A DNA stretch of 5,309 nt, from positions 1 to 5,309 of the forward strand of contig JAGPUY010000004.1 of assembly GCA_018067265.1 (NCBI GenBank), in the 5' to 3' direction. The notes under the pieces were generated by a model that saw nothing but the letters and a program-made list of their open reading frames with translations, had not been told where the DNA came from and ran no database searches. Shown here one piece after another: positions 1-5,309 of the stretch. How positions within the stretch are numbered: position 1 is the stretch's first letter; each line of letters opens with the position of its first letter. Position numbers and translations under genes: made by a program. Origin of the DNA: Oceanihabitans sp. (GTDB lineage Bacteria > Bacteroidota > Bacteroidia > Flavobacteriales > Flavobacteriaceae).

Positions 1-75
1 ATAATAAATAGGAAGCATTTATATTTTGTTTAGGCATTCTAGAAACGGATTCTAATACGCTTTTCCTTTTAGTAT
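1..75. other. Left-edge flank, no confident gene
   Basis: This stretch lies beyond the terminator and holds nothing I can assign. Two fragments are compatible with neighbouring genes. On the plus strand, frame 1 is open from the window edge to a TAG at 31-33, which could be the last ten codons of a convergent gene. On the minus strand, an ATG at 37-35 opens a frame (MPKQNINASYLL) that is still open at the edge and could be the start of a downstream gene. Both are too short to choose between. If the convergent gene is real, the hairpin at 80-111 could serve both directions. Confidence 0.3.
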
Positions 76-111
76 AAAAAAAAAGTGTTTCTACACGTAG
101 AAACACTTTTT
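76..111 (-). terminator. Strong intrinsic terminator after the csbD-like gene
   Basis: A perfect inverted repeat spans 80-111. Its 15-base arms (AAAAAGTGTTTCTAC and GTAGAAACACTTTTT) are separated by only two bases, so the RNA loop is probably CGUG closed by A-U. Read on the minus strand, the stem runs straight into nine U residues (84-76), the classic Rho-independent layout. It starts 18 bases after the csbD-like stop codon, so it ends the whole minus-strand gene run. On the plus strand the hairpin is followed by only five T residues (107-111), so it could also act more weakly on a convergent gene. Confidence 0.9.
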
Positions 112-129
112 GAAATTGGTTCGTATAGA

Positions 130-315
130 CTACCAATTGTCTATTTCATTTTTTAATTCTTCTTTTGATTTTCCGTAACGTTCTTGAATTTTACCAGCTA
201 GTTTTTCAAAACTACCTCCCGCTTCGGTATACTCATCCTTAGTTACTTTTCCATATTTCTTTTTAAAGTCCCCTTTAATCTGTTTCCATTTTCCTTCAAA
301 TTGATCACTATTCAT
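130..315 (-). CDS. CsbD-family small stress-associated protein
   Basis: This 61-residue, highly charged protein carries the CsbD/YjbJ signature almost end to end. It has an N-terminal FEGKWKQIKGDFKKKYGK block (residues 6-18 hold the core GKWKQIKG), a central Thr-Lys-Asp-Glu acidic turn, and a C-terminal LAGKIQERYGKSKEE block. The family is usually 60-70 residues, so this one is full length. There is no signal peptide or membrane segment, so it should be cytoplasmic. CsbD was described in Bacillus subtilis as a sigma-B general stress gene, and the molecular function of the family is unknown. The ATG at 315 is the natural start because the family motif begins within six residues of it. The leader is AT-rich with no Shine-Dalgarno sequence. 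The gene lies 96 bp after acs in the same direction and is closed by the terminator at 76-111. I see no convincing promoter of its own, so it may be expressed by read-through from acs. Confidence 0.9.
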   Translation of the reverse strand: MNSDQFEGKWKQIKGDFKKKYGKVTKDEYTEAGGSFEKLAGKIQERYGKSKEELKNEIDNW

Positions 316-411
316 CTTTTTATATTTTTAATATTAATAGGGTATAAAGGTAATGAGGTAAAGGCGTAACTAGTGATGCTATCCATATTTATCTTAACGC
401 AAATAAAAAAA

Positions 412-2319
412 TTATAGCGCGTTATCCATAATATCTTGTACACATTCCGGATTAAGCAACGTACTAATATCTCCTAAATTACTAGTGTCCTTTTCGGCAA
501 TTTTACGTAAAATGCGACGCATAATTTTTCCGCTTCGCGTTTTTGGTAAACCTTCGGTAAACTGTATTTTATTTAGTTTTGCTATGGGACCAATACGATC
601 GGAAATCAATTGATTAATCTCGATACGCAGGTTATCGTGGTTTCTACTTTCTCCAACATCTTTTAAAGTAATATAACCATATAATGCACTTCCTTTTACA
701 TCATGTGGAAAGCCTACAATAGCGCTTTCTGAAACTGCTGGATGCTCATTAATAGCATCTTCAATTGGTGCTGTTCCTAAATTATGTCCGGAAACGATAA
801 TAACATCATCTACACGACCGGTTATTCTATAGTAACCAACCTCATCTCTTAACGCGCCATCTCCAGTAAAGTATTTATTTTCATAGGTAGAGAAATAGGT
901 TTCTTTATAGCGTTGGTGATTTCCCCAAATGGTGCGTGCAATACTTGGCCATGGAAATTTTATACATAAACGTCCTTCTACTTGATTCCCTTTTAATTCT
1001 TCGCCTTTTTCATCCATTAAACAAGGTTGAACTCCTATAAAAGGTAACGTTGCATAGGTTGGTTTGGTTGGCGTTACATACGGAATTGGTGTTATCATAA
1101 TACCGCCAGTTTCGGTTTGCCACCACGAATCTATAATCGGGCTTTTCCCTTTTCCTACATTATCATTATACCAATGCCATGCTTCTTCATTAATTGGTTC
1201 TCCTACACTTCCTAGAACTTTAAGGGAAGATAAATCGTATTTTTCTACGAACTCTAGGCCTTGTTTTGCCAGGGCACGAATTGCAGTTGGTGCGGTATAA
1301 AACTGACTCACTTTATGCTTTTCTACAATATCCCAAAAACGACCAAAATCCGGATAACTTGGTACACCTTCAAACAATACGGTAGTTGCTCCATTTGCTA
1401 ACGGACCGTAAACAATATAACTGTGTCCAGTAATCCATCCAATATCTGCGGTACACCAATACACATCGTTTTCTCTATACTGAAATGCATTTTTAAAGGT
1501 ATACGCGGTGTACACCATATAACCAGCTGTGGTATGCACCATCCCTTTTGGTTTTCCTGTAGAACCCGAAGTATATAATATGAATAACGGATCTTCCGCT
1601 TGCATAACTTCTGCCTTACATTGATCGGAAGCGGCATCTAATAACGGTTGTAACCATTTATCACGACCTTCTTTCATGTTTATATCGGAATGAATTCGCT
1701 TTGCGACTAAAACGGTTTCTACACCTTCACAACTTTCTAAAGCTTCGTCTACAATACCTTTTAAATCGATTGTTTTTGCACCGCGATACGAACCATCACT
1801 AGTGATTACCATTTTGCAATCGCTATCGTTAATTCTAGTGGCTAAAGCATTTGCTGAAAATCCTGCAAATACGACATTATGAATAGCTCCTATTCTAGCA
1901 CATGCTAAAAGAGAAATGGCTAATTCGGGAATCATTGGTACATAAATACAAACACGATCTCCTCTTTTCACTCCTTGTTCTTTTAAAACATTTGCAAATT
2001 TATTTACCCGATGGTGTAATTGTCTGTAGGTAATATGCTCTGCGCCTTCGTTTGGATCATTGGGTTCAAAAAGAATTGCCGTTTTGTCTCCTCGCGTTGC
2101 TAAATGTCTATCGATGCAATTTTCTGTAATGTTTAATTGTGCGCCTTCAAACCATTTTACTTCTGGTTTTTTGAAATCCCAGCTTAAAACATTATCCCAT
2201 TTTTTTCGCCATAGAAAATGTTCTTCCGCAATTTCTTCCCAAAAACTTTCTGGATTTCTAACGGATTTTCTATAGACTTGGTAATATTCTTCTAAGTGTT
2301 TAATGTGGTAATTACTCAT
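412..2319 (-). CDS. acs: Acetyl-CoA synthetase (AMP-forming)
   Basis: This cytoplasmic enzyme converts acetate, ATP and CoA to acetyl-CoA, AMP and PPi through an acetyl-adenylate. It is 635 residues, close to the usual 640-660. Domains: ACAS_N linker (about 8-65), large AMP-binding domain (about 75-510) and mobile C-terminal domain (about 515-600). Visible motifs are the P-loop YTSGSTGKPKG (249-259), SVGEPIN (371-377), SWWQTETGG (398-406), YFTGDGA (483-489), the hinge GRVDDV (501-506) and PKTRSGK (592-598). Lys598 is the catalytic lysine that in Salmonella Acs (Lys609) is switched off by acetylation, so similar control is possible. The acetate-pocket residues Thr297 and Trp400 match Salmonella Thr311 and Trp414. 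Two arginines of the Salmonella enzyme are replaced: Asn513 (SGHNLGT, usually SGHRLGT) and Ser573. The DTSNLGD tail is typical of Acs. The ATG at 2319 has an AT-rich leader without a Shine-Dalgarno sequence. The gene follows the propionyl-CoA synthetase-like gene by 99 bp. Confidence 0.96.
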   Translation of the reverse strand: MSNYHIKHLEEYYQVYRKSVRNPESFWEEIAEEHFLWRKKWDNVLSWDFKKPEVKWFEGAQLNITENCIDRHLATRGDKTAILFEPNDPNEGAEHITYRQLHHRVNKFANVLKEQGVKRGDRVCIYVPMIPELAISLLACARIGAIHNVVFAGFSANALATRINDSDCKMVITSDGSYRGAKTIDLKGIVDEALESCEGVETVLVAKRIHSDINMKEGRDKWLQPLLDAASDQCKAEVMQAEDPLFILYTSGSTGKPKGMVHTTAGYMVYTAYTFKNAFQYRENDVYWCTADIGWITGHSYIVYGPLANGATTVLFEGVPSYPDFGRFWDIVEKHKVSQFYTAPTAIRALAKQGLEFVEKYDLSSLKVLGSVGEPINEEAWHWYNDNVGKGKSPIIDSWWQTETGGIMITPIPYVTPTKPTYATLPFIGVQPCLMDEKGEELKGNQVEGRLCIKFPWPSIARTIWGNHQRYKETYFSTYENKYFTGDGALRDEVGYYRITGRVDDVIIVSGHNLGTAPIEDAINEHPAVSESAIVGFPHDVKGSALYGYITLKDVGESRNHDNLRIEINQLISDRIGPIAKLNKIQFTEGLPKTRSGKIMRRILRKIAEKDTSNLGDISTLLNPECVQDIMDNAL

Positions 2320-2418
2320 AATGTATGGATTTAAATATCTTTTTTCACACTCCGATTAACTTCGTGTACAATTTGTTGGATTATATAATGTATAGGATTG
2401 TTTCCCTTTGCTTTTTAA

Positions 2419-4311
2419 TTAATGAATTCCAATATGATGGGTTTGATATACTATTTTAATTTCGTTTATAATAGCGACATCATCAATGGTGGATGGTATA
2501 TTATATTGCTGTTCGTCTGCGATATTTCGCAACAATTTACGAAGAATTTTTCCACTTCGTGTTTTTGGTAATCGCTGTACCACTAACACATCTCTAAAAG
2601 AGGCTACTGCACCAATTTCTTTACGAACCTCTTGTATAATTTCTTTTTGAATTTGCTTTTCTTTGGAAGCTTCTCCAGATTTTAAAACGATTAACCCTAA
2701 TGGTTTTTGTCCTTTTAAGTCACAATGCACCCCAAAAACAGCACATTCTGCAACCGCTTTATGTGATGCTACAATTTCTTCCATTTCTGCTGTAGATAAT
2801 CGGTGACCTGCCACGTTGATAACATCATCCACACGACCGGTAATAAAGACATAACCATCTTCGTCTTTATAACCACCATCTCCAGAAAAATAATATCCTG
2901 GAAAACGGTCTAAATAACCAGCTTTAAAACGTTCTGGATTTCCCCAAAGGTTACTTAATGTTCCTGGTGGTAGTGGTAGTTTTACGGTTACATAACCTTC
3001 TACACTAGAATCCACTGTTTCTCCTTCTTCATTCAAAATTTGTATGTCATAACCACACACAGGAAAACTTGCCGATCCTGGTTTTACTTCTTGCAAAGCC
3101 ACGCCAACCATATTCGCTATCATTGGCCAACCGCTTTCGGTTTGCCACCAATGATCGATTACTGGAATTTTTAAATGTTCTTCTGTCCAAGTTAAAGTGG
3201 CTACATCACAACGTTCCCCAGCTAAAAACTGATATTTTAAACAAGACAGGTCGAATTGCTTTATTAATTGACCTTCTGGATCTTCTTTTTTTATTGCTCT
3301 AATTGCAGTTGGTGCTGTGAACATTACTTTTACTTGATGTTCACTAATCACTCTCCAAAACGTAGATGCATCTGGCGTACGTATTGGTTTTCCTTCAAAT
3401 AGAATCGTCGTATTTCTGTTTAATAATGGTCCGTAAACAATATAACTATGACCTACAACCCAACCCACATCACTTGCAGCCCAAAAGGTATCGCCTTCGT
3501 CTACACCATAAATATATTTCATGGAGAATTTTAAAGCGGTTGCATAACCACCAGTATCTCTAATAATTCCTTTTGGTGTTCCTGTAGTTCCTGAGGTATA
3601 TAATATATAAGAAGGATGCGTAGATGCTAAGGAAACAGCTTCGATAGAAGGAGATTCTTCCACTAAAGTGGTATAATCTATATCGTAGTTTTTCTTCGGA
3701 ATTTCTACACCTAATTGTCTATCGAAAACAATCACATGTTCTGGTTTACTTTCCGCTTTAGCGATGGCTTCATCTACAAATGGTTTATACGGAATAATAC
3801 GTTCTATTTCTATTCCGTTGGATGCTGTAATAATCATTTTTGGTTTACAATCATCCAAACGAATCGCTAACTCATGCGGTGCAAATCCACCAAATACCAC
3901 CGAATGAATAACGCCTATTCTTGCACATGCCAACATAGCGAATGCAGCTTGCGGAATCATTGGCATATAAATGATACACGTATCGCCTTTTTTCAAGCCT
4001 AAACGCTGTAATCCACCAGCGAGCTTGGAAACTTCGTGGTGTAATTGATGGAAGTTAATATGCTGTTTTGTGTTTGTAACTGGCGAGTCAAAAATGATGG
4101 CATTTTGTTCCCCAAAACCATCTTTTATATGTTTGTCTATACACAAATAGCTTAGGTTTAGTTCCCCATCTTCAAACCATTGACTATAGTTGTATTTATC
4201 TTTAGACAAAATGGTTTTTGGTGGCTTAGACCAATCGAGTTGATCTGCTTGTTCTTGCCAGAATTGCTGTGGGTGTTGTATACTTTTTTGGTAAAACTCT
4301 TGGTATTTCAT
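2419..4311 (-). CDS. prpE: Propionyl-CoA synthetase-type acyl-CoA synthetase (PrpE/ACSS3 group)
   Basis: This second AMP-forming acyl-CoA synthetase has 630 residues, against about 628 for Salmonella PrpE. It probably activates propionate, and possibly acetate or other short acids, in the cytoplasm. Motifs: P-loop YTSGTTGTPKG (238-248), DVGWVVGH (281-288), LAGERCD (363-369), DHWWQTESGWP (386-396), YFSGDGG (474-480), GRVDDV (492-497), AGHRLSTAEME (501-511) and PKTRSGK (582-588), with Lys588 catalytic. The AGERCD, TESGWP, GHRLSTAEME and IPSTIDD features separate PrpE/ACSS3 from Acs. Val286 replaces the acetate-pocket threonine of Acs, as PrpE proteins show. Arg504 and Arg563 are kept where the neighbouring Acs has Asn and Ser. 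The last dozen residues (VYQTHHIGIH end) go a little past the usual PrpE terminus. The ATG at 4311 lies 2 bp after the stop of the small membrane protein, so the two are probably translationally coupled. Substrate preference is inferred from motifs only; an acetate-preferring paralogue cannot be excluded. Confidence 0.85.
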   Translation of the reverse strand: MKYQEFYQKSIQHPQQFWQEQADQLDWSKPPKTILSKDKYNYSQWFEDGELNLSYLCIDKHIKDGFGEQNAIIFDSPVTNTKQHINFHQLHHEVSKLAGGLQRLGLKKGDTCIIYMPMIPQAAFAMLACARIGVIHSVVFGGFAPHELAIRLDDCKPKMIITASNGIEIERIIPYKPFVDEAIAKAESKPEHVIVFDRQLGVEIPKKNYDIDYTTLVEESPSIEAVSLASTHPSYILYTSGTTGTPKGIIRDTGGYATALKFSMKYIYGVDEGDTFWAASDVGWVVGHSYIVYGPLLNRNTTILFEGKPIRTPDASTFWRVISEHQVKVMFTAPTAIRAIKKEDPEGQLIKQFDLSCLKYQFLAGERCDVATLTWTEEHLKIPVIDHWWQTESGWPMIANMVGVALQEVKPGSASFPVCGYDIQILNEEGETVDSSVEGYVTVKLPLPPGTLSNLWGNPERFKAGYLDRFPGYYFSGDGGYKDEDGYVFITGRVDDVINVAGHRLSTAEMEEIVASHKAVAECAVFGVHCDLKGQKPLGLIVLKSGEASKEKQIQKEIIQEVRKEIGAVASFRDVLVVQRLPKTRSGKILRKLLRNIADEQQYNIPSTIDDVAIINEIKIVYQTHHIGIH

Positions 4312-4313
4312 GG

Positions 4314-4532
4314 CTATGCTTTTTTAGAATTAAACAAGCCAAACCAATTAGGATTAAGCACTTTTAGTTTGATAAGCGCCCAAATAATAACCACAAAACA
4401 AACACCCATAACTATAGAAAGCATAGGACTTACGCTGGTTTCGTTTTCGAATTTAAACCTTAAAAAAAGCGTAACTAAAATGTAGATACTAATTATAATA
4501 TCTGACGCTAATGGGTTGATGCGAAATTTCAT
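4314..4532 (-). CDS. Small two-helix membrane protein of unknown function
   Basis: I do not recognise a family for this 72-residue protein. It has two clear hydrophobic stretches: residues about 10-24 (SDIIISIYILVTLFL) and about 37-55 (MLSIVMGVCFVVIIWALIK). They are joined by a short charged loop (RFKFENETSVSP) and followed by a basic tail with an aromatic NPNWFGLF motif. The N-terminus (MKFR) and the tail (KLK, SKKA) are both positive, which suggests both ends face the cytoplasm and the acidic loop faces out. It does not resemble DUF4212, the small symporter subunit often found near acs. The overlapping plus-strand frame is an unlikely gene because it is antisense to two genes in this run. 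The stop codon is 2 bp before the propionyl-CoA synthetase start, arguing for co-translation and a related role. A candidate promoter lies just upstream. The ATG at 4532 is the only sensible start before the first helix. Confidence 0.75.
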   Translation of the reverse strand: MKFRINPLASDIIISIYILVTLFLRFKFENETSVSPMLSIVMGVCFVVIIWALIKLKVLNPNWFGLFNSKKA

Positions 4533-4548
4533 GTCTTTAAACTTTAAT

Positions 4549-4578
4549 TAAACTTAGTTTGTTTGCACACAAAACCAA
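4549..4578 (-). promoter_or_regulatory. Candidate Bacteroidota-type promoter for the acyl-CoA synthetase genes
   Basis: Read on the minus strand, TTG (4578-4576) is followed by exactly 19 bases and then TAAGTTTA (4556-4549). This matches the Bacteroidota primary-sigma consensus, TTG at -33 and TAnnTTTG at -7, at all but the last position. The -7 box ends 16 bases before the ATG of the small membrane protein, leaving a short leader of roughly 10 bases. It sits in the 72-bp gap after the response regulator. In such AT-rich DNA a match of this quality can arise by chance. Confidence 0.4.
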
Positions 4579-4586
4579 TATTAAAA

Positions 4587-4604
4587 AAAGACTTACAAAG
4601 ACTT
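4587..4604. repeat. Tandem 8-bp direct repeat upstream of the candidate promoter
   Basis: AAAGACTT occurs twice (4587-4594 and 4597-4604), separated by AC, so the units repeat every 10 bp, about one helical turn. The repeat begins immediately after the response regulator stop codon and ends 8 bp before the candidate -33 box. Two same-face half-sites just upstream of a promoter are a common activator-site layout. No protein can be named for it, and the AT-rich setting makes chance possible. Confidence 0.35.
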
Positions 4605-4970
4605 TTATGCTAATAATTCCAGTATTTCTGAAACTATTTTTTTAACGGAAAAAGGTTTGGTTAAATACTTGTCTGCTCCTAGTTTTAAACCCTTTTCAAT
4701 ATCTGAAGCTTTATTTTTTGCTGTTAAAAACACTACTTTGGTGTTTTTTAAACTTTCCGTGTTTTTTATATGTGTCAACGTTTGAAAACCATCTACATTA
4801 GGCATCATAATATCTAACAACACAACATTTGGTATTTGGTGTTTTAATATCTCTAAAGCCTCACTTCCATCTCTTGCAATAAACACTTCAAAATCTTGTT
4901 TTTTGAAGGTATATTCTAACGACATTACAATATTTGGTTCGTCGTCAACAATTAAAATTTTATTCTTCAT
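4605..4970 (-). CDS. Receiver-only response regulator (CheY-like)
   Basis: This 121-residue protein is a complete receiver domain and nothing else. The acidic pair is Asp9-Asp10 (LIVDDEP). The phospho-acceptor is Asp53 in VVLLDIMMPNVDG. The switch threonine is Thr83 (VVFLTAK), and the conserved lysine is Lys105 followed by Pro106 (YLTKPF). The full set implies it can be phosphorylated. There is no DNA-binding or enzymatic output domain, because the stop follows the last receiver helix directly. It would therefore act by protein contact or as a phosphorelay intermediate. The ATG at 4970 lies three codons before the first beta strand and 16 bases after the stop of the histidine kinase gene, so the two are very probably one operon and cognate partners. 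The 72-bp gap that follows has no clear terminator, so read-through into the downstream genes is possible. Confidence 0.93.
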   Translation of the reverse strand: MKNKILIVDDEPNIVMSLEYTFKKQDFEVFIARDGSEALEILKHQIPNVVLLDIMMPNVDGFQTLTHIKNTESLKNTKVVFLTAKNKASDIEKGLKLGADKYLTKPFSVKKIVSEILELLA

Positions 4971-4986
4971 ACTTTACGACAACAAT

Positions 4987-5309
4987 TTACTTAAAAGGTA
5001 TGGTAAAAACAAGCATTGCGCCATTTTTTACACCTTTTTTTGCCCAAATTTTTCCGTGGTGCTTTTCTACTATCTGTTTGGATATTGCCAAACCCAATCC
5101 ACTACCTTGAGGTTTCCTTGTATTTTGATCTTGGGATTGGTAAAATTTATCAAAAATAAAATCGTAATCTTCTTCTGGAATCCCTTTACCATTGTCGGTT
5201 ACAGAGATTTCCACAAAGGCATTTCCCAATTTATAATCGACTACAATTTCCCCGGTTTTGGACGTACAAAATTTAATAGCATTAGACAGCAAATTGGTTA
5301 GCACTTGAA
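4987..5309 (-). CDS. Sensor histidine kinase, C-terminal ATPase part (5' end outside window)
   Basis: Only the last 107 or so codons are present. They form most of a HATPase_c domain: N box (QVLTNLLSNAIKF), G1 box DNGKGIP, F box FDKFYQ, and G2 box GSGLGLAISKQIVEKHHG, ending in the usual FTIPFK strand. The GTG at 5304-5302 is not a start. It is the internal valine of the N box, and the frame continues through a Gln codon to the window edge. The dimerisation/phospho-His domain and any sensor region lie to the right and cannot be seen. The gene ends directly after the ATPase domain, with no receiver fused to it. The receiver is instead supplied by the next gene, 16 bases downstream. Its place next to acetate- and propionate-activating enzymes suggests, but does not show, that it senses carbon supply. 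Confidence 0.93.
   Translation of the reverse strand, partial: QVLTNLLSNAIKFCTSKTGEIVVDYKLGNAFVEISVTDNGKGIPEEDYDFIFDKFYQSQDQNTRKPQGSGLGLAISKQIVEKHHGKIWAKKGVKNGAMLVFTIPFK

Noticed and set aside
345..352. TACCTTTA on the minus strand as a csbD promoter -7 box
   Set aside because: It resembles TAnnTTTG, but there is no TTG at the required spacing upstream, so it is too weak to call in AT-rich DNA.
395..424. Inverted repeat TAACGC / GCGTTA around the acs stop codon as a terminator
   Set aside because: The stem is only six base pairs with an 18-base loop, overlaps the coding end, and has no U tract after it. It does not support termination between acs and csbD.
2320..2418. A separate promoter for acs in the 99-bp gap
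   Set aside because: No TTG / TAnnTTTG pair at suitable spacing was found, and there is no terminator hairpin either, so acs may be read through from prpE.
4180..4485. 101-codon plus-strand frame opposite the small membrane protein and the prpE start
   Set aside because: It overlaps two minus-strand genes in antisense and resembles no family. The minus-strand membrane protein has better spacing and context.
4903..5301. 132-codon plus-strand frame opposite the two-component genes
   Set aside because: It lies across the conserved ATPase domain and the start of the receiver gene, so it is a shadow of real coding sequence.
5302..5304. GTG as the start codon of the histidine kinase
   Set aside because: It encodes the valine of the conserved N-box QVLTNLLSNAIKF, and the frame is open upstream through a Gln codon to the edge. 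The protein is truncated by the window, not a 105-residue kinase.
1..5309. CRISPR arrays, insertion sequences, tRNA or rRNA genes, defence or phage genes
   Set aside because: No regularly spaced repeats, transposase-like frames, terminal inverted repeats or RNA gene sequences were seen. The window is a dense metabolic and regulatory gene run.

Overview
The window is AT-rich, and every confident gene lies on the minus strand. It reads like a chromosome segment of a member of the Bacteroidota, most likely a marine Flavobacteriaceae. The reasons are the AT-rich leaders with no Shine-Dalgarno sequence, a possible Bacteroidota-type promoter (TTG-N19-TAnnTTTA), and Lys/Asn/Ile-rich proteins in the style of that family. 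This assignment comes from sequence style, not from a database match.

Layout in transcription order (right to left). A sensor histidine kinase ends at 4987; only the last part of its ATPase domain is inside the window and it runs off the right edge. Sixteen bases later comes a 121-residue response regulator that consists of a receiver domain only (4605-4970). A 72-bp gap holds a candidate promoter and, just upstream of it, a tight direct repeat. Next is a 72-residue protein with two predicted membrane helices (4314-4532). Its stop codon lies 2 bp before the start of a 630-residue propionyl-CoA synthetase-type enzyme (2419-4311). After 99 bp comes a 635-residue acetyl-CoA synthetase (412-2319), then, after 96 bp, a 61-residue CsbD-family protein (130-315). 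A strong intrinsic terminator (76-111) closes the run. The last 75 bases at the left edge hold no confident gene.

Together this looks like a short-chain fatty acid activation locus. Two paralogous AMP-forming acyl-CoA synthetases, one with acetate-type and one with propionate-type active-site residues, would feed acetyl-CoA and propionyl-CoA into central metabolism. The two-component pair beside them is a plausible regulator, by analogy with CrbS/CrbR control of acs in Gammaproteobacteria. Here, however, the regulator has no DNA-binding domain, so any transcriptional output would have to pass through another protein. CsbD at the end is a stress-associated small protein, perhaps co-transcribed by read-through.

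The window is mostly ordinary metabolism. The points most worth a second look are the small membrane protein tightly coupled to the propionyl-CoA synthetase, the receiver-only regulator, the repeat-plus-promoter arrangement between them, and two positions in the acetyl-CoA synthetase where arginines expected from the Salmonella enzyme are replaced.
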